Positions 8,386-18,961 are shown, counted from the stretch's first letter. The stretch is 64,000 nucleotides of DNA from Larkinella rosea (GCF_003858635.1 NZ_RQJO01000007.1:993941-1057940); one strand, 5' to 3'. Notes: generated by a model not told the origin, from the sequence alone. Numbers and translations are program-made.

Positions 8386-9579
8386 CTAATTGAACAAGCT
8401 TTGCACGGCCAGCCATACATTCCAGCCCCCAAAAATCAGCGAAACCACGACCACCAGCAACATCGCCAGATTTTGCGACAGTGAATTTCGAAAACCGTCC
8501 GGAATTAGTTTGCGATCATTAACTGCCAGAAACAGAAAAATGGTGACGACGGGCAGTAAAATACCGTTGATGGCCTGAACAATTACAATGATTTTCACCG
8601 GGTTATAATCAGATAAACCGAACGCCAGTCCAACGGCCAACACGCCAATCCAAACCAGGCGATAGGTCCACGAACGCTCGGACCATCCCAGCAAACTTTT
8701 TCCGGTGATGGCAGCCGCCAGCGGAGCCGTCAGCGAAGACGCAAACCCGGCTGCAAACAAGCCAAACGCAAACAGCAAACCGCCCCAGGCACCCACCCGC
8801 TCGCTGAGCACAGCCGCCATGTTGGGATACGTAAAACCACCCGTAATGAGCAAACCCGCGATCAGCAGCACCACCGAGATGAAGCCCCCCAGCAAAACCG
8901 CAATCCAGACGCCTAATCGCATTTCGGAAAGGGTTTGTCCCTGCGTAATGCCTGATCCAAAAAACAGGTTATACGGTACAATCGTGGTGCCAATCAGGCT
9001 GTTAATGAGCAGCAAGGACCCCGCCGGGTAGGAAGGAACAACCAGCGCTTTCGCCACCTCGATGGCCGGAGGAGATGCACCAAAGGCCACGTAAACAAAT
9101 GCGCCACCCATGGCGAACACAATGATTCCCAAAAAGTTAGCAATCCACTGGGTCGATCCAATGGCCAGCAAAATGATGCAAACGGCTCCCACGCCAATGG
9201 TCAGCCAGCGCGCTGACCAGCCCGTCAGCAGGGACAAACCCGAAACCGCTCCCAGAATGTTACCAGCCTGGTATGCAGCGCAACCAAATGTTACTGCGAA
9301 AAACAGCAGATACGGAACGGTTTTGCCTCGTTTCTGATTTGCCAGGGCAATGGTTTGCCCTAAATCCCGGCCAGTGGCGATGGTGATGCGGGAGGCAGCT
9401 TCCTGGAGCCAGACCGTCCCGAAGGTCGCGAAAGTGAGCACCCAGAGCAATTGCAGACCAAACTGCGCGCCCGCCATGGCACAGGCCGTAACGGAACCAG
9501 GGCCGATGAAAGCCGCCGAAATAACGGACCAGAACAAAATACTGCCAAGTCCGGAACGAATGGAAAGTGATTTGGGCAC
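8386..9579 (-). CDS. Nramp-family transporter with non-canonical metal-site motifs
   Basis: About 397 residues with 10-11 predicted transmembrane segments; LQLLWVL, LQEAASRI and ATGRDLGQ are Nramp family blocks. Canonical TM1 has DPGN and TM6 has MPHN, which bind Mn/Fe. Here TM1 reads FIGPGSVTA and TM6 reads TTIVPYNLFF, so the metal-binding Asp, Asn, Met and His are all replaced. This suggests a different substrate, as in the Nramp-related Mg transporters, or another ion. I chose the GTG at 9579 (VPKSLSIRSG): the earlier GTG at 9615 would start inside a long inverted repeat. The gene follows the oxoprolinase gene on the same strand. Confidence 0.82.
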   Translation of the reverse strand: MPKSLSIRSGLGSILFWSVISAAFIGPGSVTACAMAGAQFGLQLLWVLTFATFGTVWLQEAASRITIATGRDLGQTIALANQKRGKTVPYLLFFAVTFGCAAYQAGNILGAVSGLSLLTGWSARWLTIGVGAVCIILLAIGSTQWIANFLGIIVFAMGGAFVYVAFGASPPAIEVAKALVVPSYPAGSLLLINSLIGTTIVPYNLFFGSGITQGQTLSEMRLGVWIAVLLGGFISVVLLIAGLLITGGFTYPNMAAVLSERVGAWGGLLFAFGLFAAGFASSLTAPLAAAITGKSLLGWSERSWTYRLVWIGVLAVGLAFGLSDYNPVKIIVIVQAINGILLPVVTIFLFLAVNDRKLIPDGFRNSLSQNLAMLLVVVVSLIFGGWNVWLAVQSLFN

Positions 9580-9608
9580 GGAGTAAGAGTTAAGAGATTT
9601 ATAAGATA

Positions 9609-9679
9609 GGAACACGGATTGAACGGATGCAACGGATTTTAACTGATTTTATCCGTTGCATCCGTTCAATCCGTGTTCC
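9609..9679. repeat. perfect 29-bp inverted repeat made of ACGGAT units
   Basis: Arm 9609-9637 is the exact reverse complement of 9651-9679, with a 13-base loop. Each arm is built of repeated 8-9-base units containing ACGGAT. It starts two bases beyond the stop of the oxoprolinase gene and ends just before the Nramp gene, so it could end or attenuate transcription between them, although no T-run follows. Confidence 0.9.
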
Positions 9680-9681
9680 CA

Positions 9682-12600
9682 TCAGCACGATTCATTCGCA
9701 ACAGGTTTTCCAAAACCACCCCCGCCCGGCGTTTCGATTCGGATTCGTTCCCCGGCCTGCATGACCCGGGTAAAAATTCCGGGCAAGGTAGTTTCGGAAC
9801 CATCGACGGCCAGCAGCGTTTGTTGACCAATTTGTCCAGGTTCACCGCCTTCCAAGCCATACGGAGCTTCGATCCGGTGTTGACTGAGTAATGTAGCCTG
9901 AACGGGTTCCAGAAATTCGATTTCCCGCACAATGCCGTCGCCACCCGGCCACTTTCCGGTCCCGCCCGAACCAGTCCGAATCGCAAACTGGTGGAGACGA
10001 ACCGGATAACGACACTCCAGTTCCTCAGGATCAGTGAGTTTTGTATTGGTCATGTGCTGGTGCACCGCCGACCGACCGGCAAAACCGGGTCCGGCACCCA
10101 CGCCACCACCAATGGTTTCGTAATAGCCAAACGCCCGATCGGCTTCTCCCGACCTTCCGAACAAAAAATTATTCATCGTTCCCTGACTGCCAGCCGCTAA
10201 CCCCAGTGCCTTCAACAACGTATCGACCAGCCGCTGACTTACTTCCGTATTACCGCCCACCACCGCCGGGCATTCGGCCGGATCGTCCGAAAAAACCGGG
10301 TTCAGAAAACATTCCGGCAACACAATGGAAACCGGAGCCATCAGTCCTTCATTCAGTGGAATATCCTGATCACACCAAAGCCGCAAAACGTACAAAACCG
10401 CACTATATAGAATCGACAGATTGGCGTTCAAATTGTAGGGATGAACGGGCGACGTACCTGTAAAATCGAACGTAATTTCCTGATTTTCAATGGAAATTGT
10501 AACACAAATCCGGTGCCCATCATCCAGCGACTCCTGAGCCGAAAACGTTTTTCCATTCGATTGATGTAAAACCGGTTTTAAGGAGTTGGTAGCAGCTTGT
10601 TTCAACCGCTGCATGTAGTGCCGAACTGTTGGCAAGCCATACTGCCGAACCAGTTCCTGCAAGGCGGTTTCGCCCGACCGAAGCGATGCCAGTGCAGCCT
10701 CAATATCGGCCCGGTTTTCGGCCAGCGCGCGGGTTGGGTAAGCCGTTTCTACAAAGCGTTTTTGTACTTCCTCCCACAAAAAAATGCCATTTTTGACCAG
10801 ATACTGCGGTTCCAGCACCACGCCTTCTTCAACGAGCCGCGTAGCATCGGGCGGCATCGAACCCGGAACTTTGCCACCAATTTCGGCGTGATGGGCGCGG
10901 TTCACCACGTACCCAATGCGTTCGCCCGAGTTGGTAAAAACGCCGGAAATCAGCGTTACATCGGGCAAATGCGAACCGCCGTATTTAGGATGGTTCGTGA
11001 TCACAACGTCGCCCGGCCCAATCGCTATTTTTGCCAGTACCAGGCGGGTACAAATTCCCAGACTTCCTAAATGCACCGGAATATGCGGGGCATTGACCAG
11101 CAGTTCGGCATTTTCGTCGAGCAAGGCACAGGAAAAGTCCAGTCGTTCCTTGACGTTCACGGAAAAAGCCGTTCGCTGCAATTGCGCACCCATTTCTTCC
11201 GCAATGGCCACAAACCGCCGGGCAAACAGCTCCGTTTGAGCGGCTTCCAACCGGGGCTCGTCGGCGGTTTGTGGTTCACCGATAAACCGGGCAACGGCAT
11301 TGCGACCCTTGTCAATCATCATTTGCCAACCCGTTTCCAGAAAACCGGAGGACGTTTTATTCAGTACCAAAGCCGGCCCTTCCAGCGAATCACCTTCAGA
11401 CAACTTTTCCCATTCATAAACCGGAATTTGTCCCGCAAAAAAAGAAGGTTTGGCTTTATCCACCGTTTCGATTGCGGCAATGCCGGCTTGGTTTACGGTA
11501 TGGTTGTTGACCAGTACGCGAATACTCTCCACCTCAATCGTTCGGTTGGCCGGATAATGACCGTAAAGTTGTAGATACCGGTCCCGGAAGCGAACCTCCA
11601 CCTCCTGCGCGACGTAAGGAATTTCAATCGTGCTTTCCTGTCCCTGCAACCGCGTGAATAACAGCACATTTTGCACATTTACAGGCGCAATCTCACCAAT
11701 ATCCAGCCGCAATTCGGCTGTTGCTTTAGCGATCAGTTCATCGATCCACGTGCTCAGATCAGTTTCAATATCGGCTAATGGTTTCAGAACCTGTAGCGAA
11801 GCAATCCGTTCTACGCGGGCCTGTCCGATGCCATAGGCACTCAGCAAACCGCCATCGAATGGGAAAATAAGGGTTTGTATACCCAACAACTTCGCCACTG
11901 CACAGCCGTGAAGTCCACCGGCACCGCCAAAAACCAGCAAGGCATACTCTTTCGGATCAAAACCACGCGCAACCGAGATTTTGCGGATCGCTCCGGACAT
12001 TGTTTCGTTGGCAATTCGCTCAAATCCCAACAGTAAATCGTCCTCTTCAAGCTTTTGTCCCGTCTGGCGTTCGACCTGTTGATGAACTAATTGCAATGCT
12101 GCCGTTGCCTTTTCCAGGCTGACCGGAATCCCGAATAGGGCCGGATGCAATCGGCCCAGTAACAGATTGACGTCGGTGATGGTCAGCGGTCCTCCAGCGC
12201 CGTAACAGGCTGGGCCGGGCGAAGCACCGGCACTTTGGGGCCCCACCCGGAGCTGCTGACCGTCGAACCAGCACACCGAACCGCCACCGGCCGCCACGGT
12301 TTCCACCGCCAGCGATGGCGATTGCAATTCGAACGACCCTACTCTCGTTTTGAATTGATAATCAACCCGTTGATCGAACCGGGCGACGTCCGTGCTGGTC
12401 CCGCCCATATCGAGGGTAAGTGTGCGGTTAACGCCCAGAACACGAGCCACCTGCCCCGCTCCAATGACCCCGCCCGCCGGACCGCTCAACAAACTGTCTT
12501 TGGGCCGAAACAATTCAGCTTTCACCAAACCGCCCCCGCTGGTCATTACCCGAACAGGATTGCCGCCCAGTTGATGGGTCAGATTGTCCAGATAGGTTCG

Positions 12601-13428
12601 CAAAACCGGTGTCAGGTACGCATCCACCAGGGCGGTTTGCGTACGGGGCAAATAGTGAATAGCTGACGAAATTTCACTGGAAACCGTCACCGGAAAACCG
12701 GCCCTTCGAACCGCTTCAGCCACTTGTTGTTCGTGCGCCGGATTTTGGTACGAATTCAACAGCGAGATGGCGATAACAGCCGGTTTCGTCGCCTGAATCT
12801 GTCCCAGAAGATCGCCAATAGTCGGGGCCGAAATGGACTTAACCGCCTGGCCGTCGGCTCCCATTCGCTCGTCGAGTTCCCAAACTGTATCGTAAACAAT
12901 TTCGGCGGGAGGAATATTTAACTGGAATAAATGAGGGCGCTGCTGGGTTCCAATTTTGAGTAAATCTTTAAAACCGCGGGTAACAATTAGCGCTACCCGG
13001 CCACCTTTTTGTTCCAGAAGGGCATTTGTTCCTTTTGTTGTTCCCAGACGTAATTCCAGCAGTGGAAACGGCTTATCTAACGGTGTTAATGTCAGTAATC
13101 GCGTGGCTAAAACCGGGGCTTCTTCGTTCGTAAATAACTCAACGGTTACTTTACTTTCAACCTTTATCTCCCTATCCAACAACAACTTGCCCGATTTTTC
13201 TAAGCTTAAAATCGTTGCTATTTCGCCCGTTTCAAGAATTCGTACCTGATAACCGTTAAAAATCGGATCGGCAAGCCATTGTGCGTCGAGCTTAAGCCCA
13301 TTATCAGACCATACTAAACCCCGAATACTGCTATTACTGAGCACTTTGGCCCGGTGAATATTTCCTTCTGGATCGGTTGCCATTCCATCCGTAAATGTTC
13401 CGCCAGTATCAATCCAGATTTGCCACAT
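9682..13428 (-). CDS. fused hydantoinase A/B (5-oxoprolinase type) ATPase
   Basis: A single 1248-residue chain joining the HyuA half (about residues 1-690) and the HyuB half (about 720-1240), as in eukaryotic and some bacterial 5-oxoprolinases that open cyclic amides with ATP. The actin-like phosphate loop IDTGGTFTDG opens the protein; a second, TLDMGGTSTDVA, lies near residue 290. HyuB blocks include GDVVITNHPKYGGSHLPDV, HHAEIGGKVPGSMPP and the C-terminal GGGGFG glycine string. The start at 13428 lies ten codons before the phosphate loop; the longer open frame adds an unconserved head. 5-oxoproline, hydantoin or acetone-type carboxylation are all possible activities. Confidence 0.9.
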   Translation of the reverse strand: MWQIWIDTGGTFTDGMATDPEGNIHRAKVLSNSSIRGLVWSDNGLKLDAQWLADPIFNGYQVRILETGEIATILSLEKSGKLLLDREIKVESKVTVELFTNEEAPVLATRLLTLTPLDKPFPLLELRLGTTKGTNALLEQKGGRVALIVTRGFKDLLKIGTQQRPHLFQLNIPPAEIVYDTVWELDERMGADGQAVKSISAPTIGDLLGQIQATKPAVIAISLLNSYQNPAHEQQVAEAVRRAGFPVTVSSEISSAIHYLPRTQTALVDAYLTPVLRTYLDNLTHQLGGNPVRVMTSGGGLVKAELFRPKDSLLSGPAGGVIGAGQVARVLGVNRTLTLDMGGTSTDVARFDQRVDYQFKTRVGSFELQSPSLAVETVAAGGGSVCWFDGQQLRVGPQSAGASPGPACYGAGGPLTITDVNLLLGRLHPALFGIPVSLEKATAALQLVHQQVERQTGQKLEEDDLLLGFERIANETMSGAIRKISVARGFDPKEYALLVFGGAGGLHGCAVAKLLGIQTLIFPFDGGLLSAYGIGQARVERIASLQVLKPLADIETDLSTWIDELIAKATAELRLDIGEIAPVNVQNVLLFTRLQGQESTIEIPYVAQEVEVRFRDRYLQLYGHYPANRTIEVESIRVLVNNHTVNQAGIAAIETVDKAKPSFFAGQIPVYEWEKLSEGDSLEGPALVLNKTSSGFLETGWQMMIDKGRNAVARFIGEPQTADEPRLEAAQTELFARRFVAIAEEMGAQLQRTAFSVNVKERLDFSCALLDENAELLVNAPHIPVHLGSLGICTRLVLAKIAIGPGDVVITNHPKYGGSHLPDVTLISGVFTNSGERIGYVVNRAHHAEIGGKVPGSMPPDATRLVEEGVVLEPQYLVKNGIFLWEEVQKRFVETAYPTRALAENRADIEAALASLRSGETALQELVRQYGLPTVRHYMQRLKQAATNSLKPVLHQSNGKTFSAQESLDDGHRICVTISIENQEITFDFTGTSPVHPYNLNANLSILYSAVLYVLRLWCDQDIPLNEGLMAPVSIVLPECFLNPVFSDDPAECPAVVGGNTEVSQRLVDTLLKALGLAAGSQGTMNNFLFGRSGEADRAFGYYETIGGGVGAGPGFAGRSAVHQHMTNTKLTDPEELECRYPVRLHQFAIRTGSGGTGKWPGGDGIVREIEFLEPVQATLLSQHRIEAPYGLEGGEPGQIGQQTLLAVDGSETTLPGIFTRVMQAGERIRIETPGGGGFGKPVANESC

Positions 13429-13529
13429 CCTGTATCCCTGGACCAGCGGTTGGCCCCATTGAGTCCGTGTTTTGTTATGTATTTTTTGCTTTGAACCAAC
13501 ACGGATAAAATCCATGTGTTATCAGTGCC

Positions 13530-16052
13530 TTATTTGCCGACGGAAATCATGTTGGCAAAGAGTCGGTATGCCCCCGGTACGCCCGCCGGTAACTCCCGAA
13601 AGAATACCAAGCCAGTATACATGTAGTGACCTTTTCCGTATTTGCAGTAAATCAAACTGCCATCTTTTGAAGCTTCATTAACATCATGGGCTGAGAAAAT
13701 AGGTTCATACGCTTTGTCCCATTCCTGCGCAAAATAGATTCCGCGTTCCTGCACCCATCCGTTAAAATCCTGCTCGGTAATCTTGTTGGGGACATTTACC
13801 AACGGATGTTGTGGATTGATGAAGCTCATGGTGGCATCTTCTTCCGTCACGCGCTCCCGGCCCACCACAAACGGATAAGGCCCCAATTGACTGGTTTTCA
13901 ACCCATTTTGAATAAATGAACCACCGGGCGTGACGTATTGAACAATCATTGTCCCCCCTTTTTCAACGTAATCCATCAATTTTGGCTGGGCATTTCGCAG
14001 CCAGTCTTCGGTGTTGTATGCCCGAACACCCACTACAATAGCGTCGTAAACCGACAGGTTTGAGTTCATGTCGCGGGCGGTTATAGGAGTTACCACACAT
14101 CCGATCTGCTGGAGTGCCGCCGGGACTTCGTCTCCTGCTCCGGCAATGTAACCGATGTTCTTACTTTTCACTTTAATATCCAGTTTCACCAGTTTGGCTT
14201 CGGCAGCCGGAAACAAGGTCTGAGTCGGAATGTGCTTGTAAGCAACAACCCGTAAGCTACTGGCAAAACCGGTTTTCTCCGGAGAAGTCGTACTGACAAT
14301 CGCGCGCAACTTGCCTTCGCCATACGCCGTCGATGGATAGACCCGGAATGAAACCCGGATTTCCTGCGATTTATCCTTCAGATTAAACGGAATCTGCTCC
14401 GGCTCGACCCGCCATCCCGAAGGTACTTCCAGCTTCAGATTCCCGGAAACCGCCGTCCGGCCCGCTGTCAAAACCACATCGACGCTTTTTGGCGTGTCGT
14501 CCGCAAAAACGTACACTTTTTCAGCCAGGTTGGCCATTACGACTGGTTGAATGATAAACGGGCGGTAGATTTCTCCATCGACGGGATCGGTTGATTTATA
14601 GGTCCATGGCTGGGAGAAGGTAAATCGCTGGCCATCAATTTCAAAAATGTACGCAGTGGTAAAGGCGGGCGGGTTTTCGGGCGAGCCGATCAAAGCCTGA
14701 TTATTCACCTGAAATAACCCTTTGTTGACCGGTTTTTCCAGCCAGTAGGGCTGCGAAATGGGTTGATTGGCCGGAATCGTTACCGCCGTATTGAAGGCCA
14801 CCACATCGTTCGGCTTAAGCGCCAGGTTCATGGCAGAATCTTTCCCCACCGCCGGCATTTGAATACCAACCAGTTTAACCGGATAGTCAGTACGGTTAAC
14901 AACGCTGCTTGTTACCCGAATTCGCTCACCGGGCGAGGCAGCGAAATCTGCCGGGTTGGTTTCATACCACAACCCGATGCATTGCTGGATTAGTTTTTCG
15001 ACATCCTGCCGTTTGGCTTTTACATACAGATTGGACGTATCGAGTTGCGCGAGCGCTTTATAGGTCTGCACCAAAACCGGTATGGAAGCCGAGGGTTTGT
15101 CGGATTTAAAATTGGTAATGGCCTGATTGATCAGTTGTTGAACCCTGGCGCTTCCCGGCACCCGTTTCCAGCTCAGGTCAACGCCATCGCACGGATCTTT
15201 TGCGGCCGGTTCTCCGCCTTTCAACAGCAAATAATCGATTTTCACCCCGCGACTGGCCGGAACGCCAAACCCCTGGCTCTTGTGCTGGCTCCGGCTTTCG
15301 GCGGCAATTTCACCGTATGATTTTCCAAGCAACGGATTGTATAAGCCGGTTTCCACCGAAATCACGCCCGGTTCGTCCGGTTTTTTATTGCTCATGAAAG
15401 CCCCCGGAATAAATACGTTCCAGAAAATCCGCTTCGGCTGCCACGGTTTTACCCATTTCAGTTGTTCGGGGTATTTGGTGGGGTCATTGGCAATTTTGAA
15501 GGCTTCCTCCGCCAGGTATCCCGAGGCACTGTGGTGACCGTGCCCGGCACGGCTGTCGGGCGGAAACCGGGTGATGATCACGTCCGGGCGATATTTCCGA
15601 ATCATCCAGACAACATCGCCCAGAATCTGCTCCTGGCCCCACATCCGCACGGCTTCGTCGGTCGATTTAGAAAAACCAAAGTCGTTGGCGCGGCTGAAAA
15701 ACTGATCTGGGCCATCGATTCGGCGAGCCGCCAGCAATTCCTGCGTCCGAATGACGCCAATGTATTCGCCCTGCTCCGAGCCAATGAGGTTCTGACCGCC
15801 ATCGCCCCGCGTCAGCGCCAGATAGCCCGTACGCAGCAGCCGCTCGTTGGCGAGGTAGGCCAGCAACTGCGTATTCTCATCATCGGGGTGGGCGGCCACG
15901 TACAAAACCGTACCGACCACATTCAGTTTCTTGAGGCCCTGCAAAATCGCACCGCTGGCGGCTGGTTTGTTTTGCCCAAACAAAACCGGAACGAGTGCGA
16001 CGAGTAAAAAAACGGTATAGAACAGATTTCGTGGAATAAAGCGGTTGGTCAT
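13530..16052 (-). CDS. secreted PIG-L family deacetylase with C-terminal GATase-like domain
   Basis: 840 residues with a signal peptide at MTNRFIPRNLFYTVFLLVAL, which fixes the start at 16052 rather than 39 codons earlier. Residues about 55-300 form a PIG-L/LmbE deacetylase: zinc ligands in AAHPDDENT and GHGHHSAS. These enzymes remove acetyl groups from N-acetylglucosamine-type sugars. A beta-sandwich middle follows, with motifs resembling NEW3/alpha-galactosidase-associated folds (GNLKLEVPSGWRVEP). The last 200 residues resemble a class I glutamine-amidotransferase-like fold (YDAIVVGVRAYNTEDWL). This architecture is known in Bacteroidota, where it is likely to act on periplasmic or imported glycans. 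Confidence 0.85.
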   Translation of the reverse strand: MTNRFIPRNLFYTVFLLVALVPVLFGQNKPAASGAILQGLKKLNVVGTVLYVAAHPDDENTQLLAYLANERLLRTGYLALTRGDGGQNLIGSEQGEYIGVIRTQELLAARRIDGPDQFFSRANDFGFSKSTDEAVRMWGQEQILGDVVWMIRKYRPDVIITRFPPDSRAGHGHHSASGYLAEEAFKIANDPTKYPEQLKWVKPWQPKRIFWNVFIPGAFMSNKKPDEPGVISVETGLYNPLLGKSYGEIAAESRSQHKSQGFGVPASRGVKIDYLLLKGGEPAAKDPCDGVDLSWKRVPGSARVQQLINQAITNFKSDKPSASIPVLVQTYKALAQLDTSNLYVKAKRQDVEKLIQQCIGLWYETNPADFAASPGERIRVTSSVVNRTDYPVKLVGIQMPAVGKDSAMNLALKPNDVVAFNTAVTIPANQPISQPYWLEKPVNKGLFQVNNQALIGSPENPPAFTTAYIFEIDGQRFTFSQPWTYKSTDPVDGEIYRPFIIQPVVMANLAEKVYVFADDTPKSVDVVLTAGRTAVSGNLKLEVPSGWRVEPEQIPFNLKDKSQEIRVSFRVYPSTAYGEGKLRAIVSTTSPEKTGFASSLRVVAYKHIPTQTLFPAAEAKLVKLDIKVKSKNIGYIAGAGDEVPAALQQIGCVVTPITARDMNSNLSVYDAIVVGVRAYNTEDWLRNAQPKLMDYVEKGGTMIVQYVTPGGSFIQNGLKTSQLGPYPFVVGRERVTEEDATMSFINPQHPLVNVPNKITEQDFNGWVQERGIYFAQEWDKAYEPIFSAHDVNEASKDGSLIYCKYGKGHYMYTGLVFFRELPAGVPGAYRLFANMISVGK

Positions 16053-16231
16053 CGATCGGGAGCGTTCGCGTGAATAACAAAAATAGTCAGCCTGACCCAA
16101 CGAATTGCTACTTAGGGAAGTGCATTTTGAATTATAGCGGTATTTTTTTTGCTCCATTAAAATAGCCACAGTTTTTCCCTAAAAAATCTATCAAAAGCCC
16201 TTTCGCGATTTTCAATTGCTATCATTCCAAT

Positions 16232-16239
16232 TATCTTTG
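16232..16239 (+). promoter_or_regulatory. candidate -7 box upstream of hppA
   Basis: TATCTTTG matches the Bacteroidota sigma-ABfr -7 consensus TAnnTTTG exactly, 37 bases before the hppA start codon. No TTG at the expected -33 spacing is visible, so the call rests on one box. Confidence 0.45.
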
Positions 16240-16276
16240 CCACTTTGCAAAAATTAAACCTTATTAATCCTTCAGC

Positions 16277-18961
16277 ATGAATTCAAGTATTTACCTAGTG
16301 CCCCTTCTGGGCCTTATCGGCCTGGTGGTGATGTACACCAAGTTTATGTGGGTATCGCGCCAGGATCCTGGCAACGACCGGATGCAGGAGATCGCATCCT
16401 ACATCGCTGACGGAGCGATTGCCTTTTTGAAAGCCGAATGGAAAGTCCTGATTGTATTTGGTGTTGTCGTTGCGGCCCTGCTGAGTTTTGCGGGTACACT
16501 GGTTGAAAATTCCGACTGGCTGATCGGAATTGCCTTCGCCATCGGCGCGTTCACCTCCGCACTGGCGGGGTACATTGGGATGAAAATTGCCACCAAAGCC
16601 AACGTTCGCACCGCACAGGCGGGTCGGACCAGCCTGACCCGCGCCCTCAACGTTTCCTTTACGGGAGGTTCCGTCATGGGAATCGGGGTTGCCAGTCTGG
16701 CCGTCATCGGTTTAAGCTTGCTTTTTATTCTTTTCCACTCGATTTACGTCGGAACTACCGGTGATGTCAATGGACTTCCGATGGAAAAAACGCTGGAAGT
16801 ATTGGCCGGTTTTTCATTAGGTGCCGAATCAATCGCCTTATTCGCACGGGTTGGGGGCGGTATTTATACCAAAGCGGCCGATGTGGGCGCTGACCTTGTA
16901 GGAAAAGTGGAAGCCGGAATTCCGGAAGATGATCCGCGGAACCCGGCTACTATCGCTGATAACGTGGGGGATAACGTGGGGGACGTAGCCGGTATGGGCG
17001 CCGATTTGTTCGGTTCATACGTGGCCACAATTCTGGCGACAATGGTATTGGGGCGCGAAATCCGCATTCCGGAAGCCAGCAATATTTTCGGTCATGCTCC
17101 GATCGTGTTGCCGATGCTGATTGCCGGCTTAGGCCTGATTTTTTCGATTATTTCAACCTATTTTGTTCGGGTAAAGGACGACAATGGGAATGTGCAGGGG
17201 GCGCTAAACATGGGAAACTGGGCATCCATTATCCTGACCGTTATCGCTTCCTATTTCCTCGTGAATGCGATTCTACCGGACGGTATTCTGGAAATCCGGG
17301 GCGTTGAGTTTACGCGCATGGATGTTTTTTACGCCATTTTTACCGGTTTGATTGTGGGGGCCCTGATGTCCATTATTACGGAATATTATACGGCGATGGG
17401 CCGTCGTCCGGTTATGACGATCGTTCGTCAGTCGTCAACCGGTCACGCAACGAACATCATTGGCGGTCTTTCAGTGGGAATGGAATCGACGGTTTTGCCA
17501 ATCCTGACGCTGGCCGCCGGTATTTTCATTTCCTACAAATTTGCCGGTCTGTACGGGGTAGCGATTTCAGCCGCCGGTATGATGGCGACAACCGCCATGC
17601 AATTGGCCATCGATGCATTTGGCCCCATTGCCGATAACGCCGGTGGGATTGCCGAAATGAGCGAGTTGCCCGAAGAAGTTCGGGGACGTACGGATATTCT
17701 GGATGCCGTTGGAAACACCACCGCTGCCACCGGAAAAGGTTTCGCCATTGCTTCCGCTGCGTTGACTTCACTGGCGCTTCTAGCGGCTTTCGTGGGTGTT
17801 TCGGGCATTACCGGAATCGATATTTACAAGGCGGATGTCCTCTCCGGTCTGTTCGTCGGGGGGATGATTCCGTTCATTTTCTCGTCACTGGCGATTGCGG
17901 CAGTGGGTCGGGCGGCCATGAAAATGGTGGAAGAAGTTCGTCGCCAGTTCCGCGAAATTCCGGGCATTCTGGAAGGAACCGGAAAACCGGAATACGAAAA
18001 ATGCGTGGCCATTTCAACGCAGGCTTCGATTCGTGAAATGATCCTGCCAGGAGCCATTGCCCTGGTTTCGCCGGTTATTGTCGGTTTTTTGTTTGGTCCT
18101 GAAGTGCTGGGCGGTTTTCTGGCCGGGGTTACGGTTTCCGGGGTATTGATGGGGATTTTCCAAAGCAATGCGGGTGGTGCCTGGGACAATGCGAAAAAAT
18201 CGTTTGAGAAAGGCGTTGAAATCAACGGTCAGATCTACTATAAAAAATCAGAACCGCACAAGGCTTCGGTAACGGGTGACACAGTTGGTGATCCGTTTAA
18301 AGATACTTCCGGACCTTCGATGAACATTCTGATCAAGCTGATGTCCATCGTTTCACTGGTCATTGCGCCGTACATCGCCGTACATTCATCCGAAACCACT
18401 GGTTATGATCAGGAAGGCGTCACTGCCGAAGGTGGCATTGAAGTGGTTGAACTGGAAAAATCAACCGCGGCTGATAATGACGTGGTTAGCACGCCAAACC
18501 TGGGCGATTTCAAATCGGTTAAACTGACCAACGGCGTCGATTTGAATGTACCGGAGCTGGGCGTTGAAAACAAACTGCTGGCATTCATTCAGGATGTTTC
18601 TAAACCGGTCGATAAAGAAACCTGGTTTGACTTCGACCGGCTGACGTTTGAAACCGGTAGCGCTACGCTCAAGCCGGAGTCGCAGGAACAGTTGAAAAAC
18701 ATCGCCGAAATTCTGAAAGCCTATCCGGATGTAAACATCAAATTAGGCGGTTATACCGATAATACGGGCAATGCAGCTGCCAACCAGAAATTGTCGGAAG
18801 AACGGGCTTCCTCCGTCAAAAATGAGCTGGCAACATTAGGAACTGACAAAAGCCGCCTGGAATCGGAAGGTTACGGACAGGAACACCCGGTTGCCTCGAA
18901 CGACACTGAAGAGGGCCGCGCCCAAAACCGCCGGATCTCGATTCGGGTGACGAAAAAGTGA
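16277..18961 (+). CDS. hppA: ion-translocating membrane pyrophosphatase fused to an OmpA-like domain
   Basis: 894 residues, about 150 longer than ordinary HppA. Residues 1-710 form the multi-pass pump that couples pyrophosphate hydrolysis to H+ or Na+ export: the substrate loop DVGADLVGK starts at residue 202, and [12 protein letters not shown] follows it. Ala at residue 483 in [10 protein letters not shown] is the marker of K+-dependent pumps (K+-independent ones have Lys). After the last membrane helix ([20 protein letters not shown]) and an acidic linker, residues about 782-894 form a full OmpA/MotB peptidoglycan-binding domain with [14 protein letters not shown] and [10 protein letters not shown]-PPase C-termini face the periplasm, so the topology is consistent with an anchor to the cell wall. 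Confidence 0.93.
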   Translation: MNSSIYLVPLLGLIGLVVMYTKFMWVSRQDPGNDRMQEIASYIADGAIAFLKAEWKVLIVFGVVVAALLSFAGTLVENSDWLIGIAFAIGAFTSALAGYIGMKIATKANVRTAQAGRTSLTRALNVSFTGGSVMGIGVASLAVIGLSLLFILFHSIYVGTTGDVNGLPMEKTLEVLAGFSLGAESIALFARVGGGIYTKAADVGADLVGKVEAGIPEDDPRNPATIADNVGDNVGDVAGMGADLFGSYVATILATMVLGREIRIPEASNIFGHAPIVLPMLIAGLGLIFSIISTYFVRVKDDNGNVQGALNMGNWASIILTVIASYFLVNAILPDGILEIRGVEFTRMDVFYAIFTGLIVGALMSIITEYYTAMGRRPVMTIVRQSSTGHATNIIGGLSVGMESTVLPILTLAAGIFISYKFAGLYGVAISAAGMMATTAMQLAIDAFGPIADNAGGIAEMSELPEEVRGRTDILDAVGNTTAATGKGFAIASAALTSLALLAAFVGVSGITGIDIYKADVLSGLFVGGMIPFIFSSLAIAAVGRAAMKMVEEVRRQFREIPGILEGTGKPEYEKCVAISTQASIREMILPGAIALVSPVIVGFLFGPEVLGGFLAGVTVSGVLMGIFQSNAGGAWDNAKKSFEKGVEINGQIYYKKSEPHKASVTGDTVGDPFKDTSGPSMNILIKLMSIVSLVIAPYIAVHSSETTGYDQEGVTAEGGIEVVELEKSTAADNDVVSTPNLGDFKSVKLTNGVDLNVPELGVENKLLAFIQDVSKPVDKETWFDFDRLTFETGSATLKPESQEQLKNIAEILKAYPDVNIKLGGYTDNTGNAAANQKLSEERASSVKNELATLGTDKSRLESEGYGQEHPVASNDTEEGRAQNRRISIRVTKK

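Noticed and set aside
9579-9615. GTG at 9615 as start of the Nramp gene
   Set aside because: It would place the start codon within the perfect inverted repeat and adds 12 residues unlike the family.
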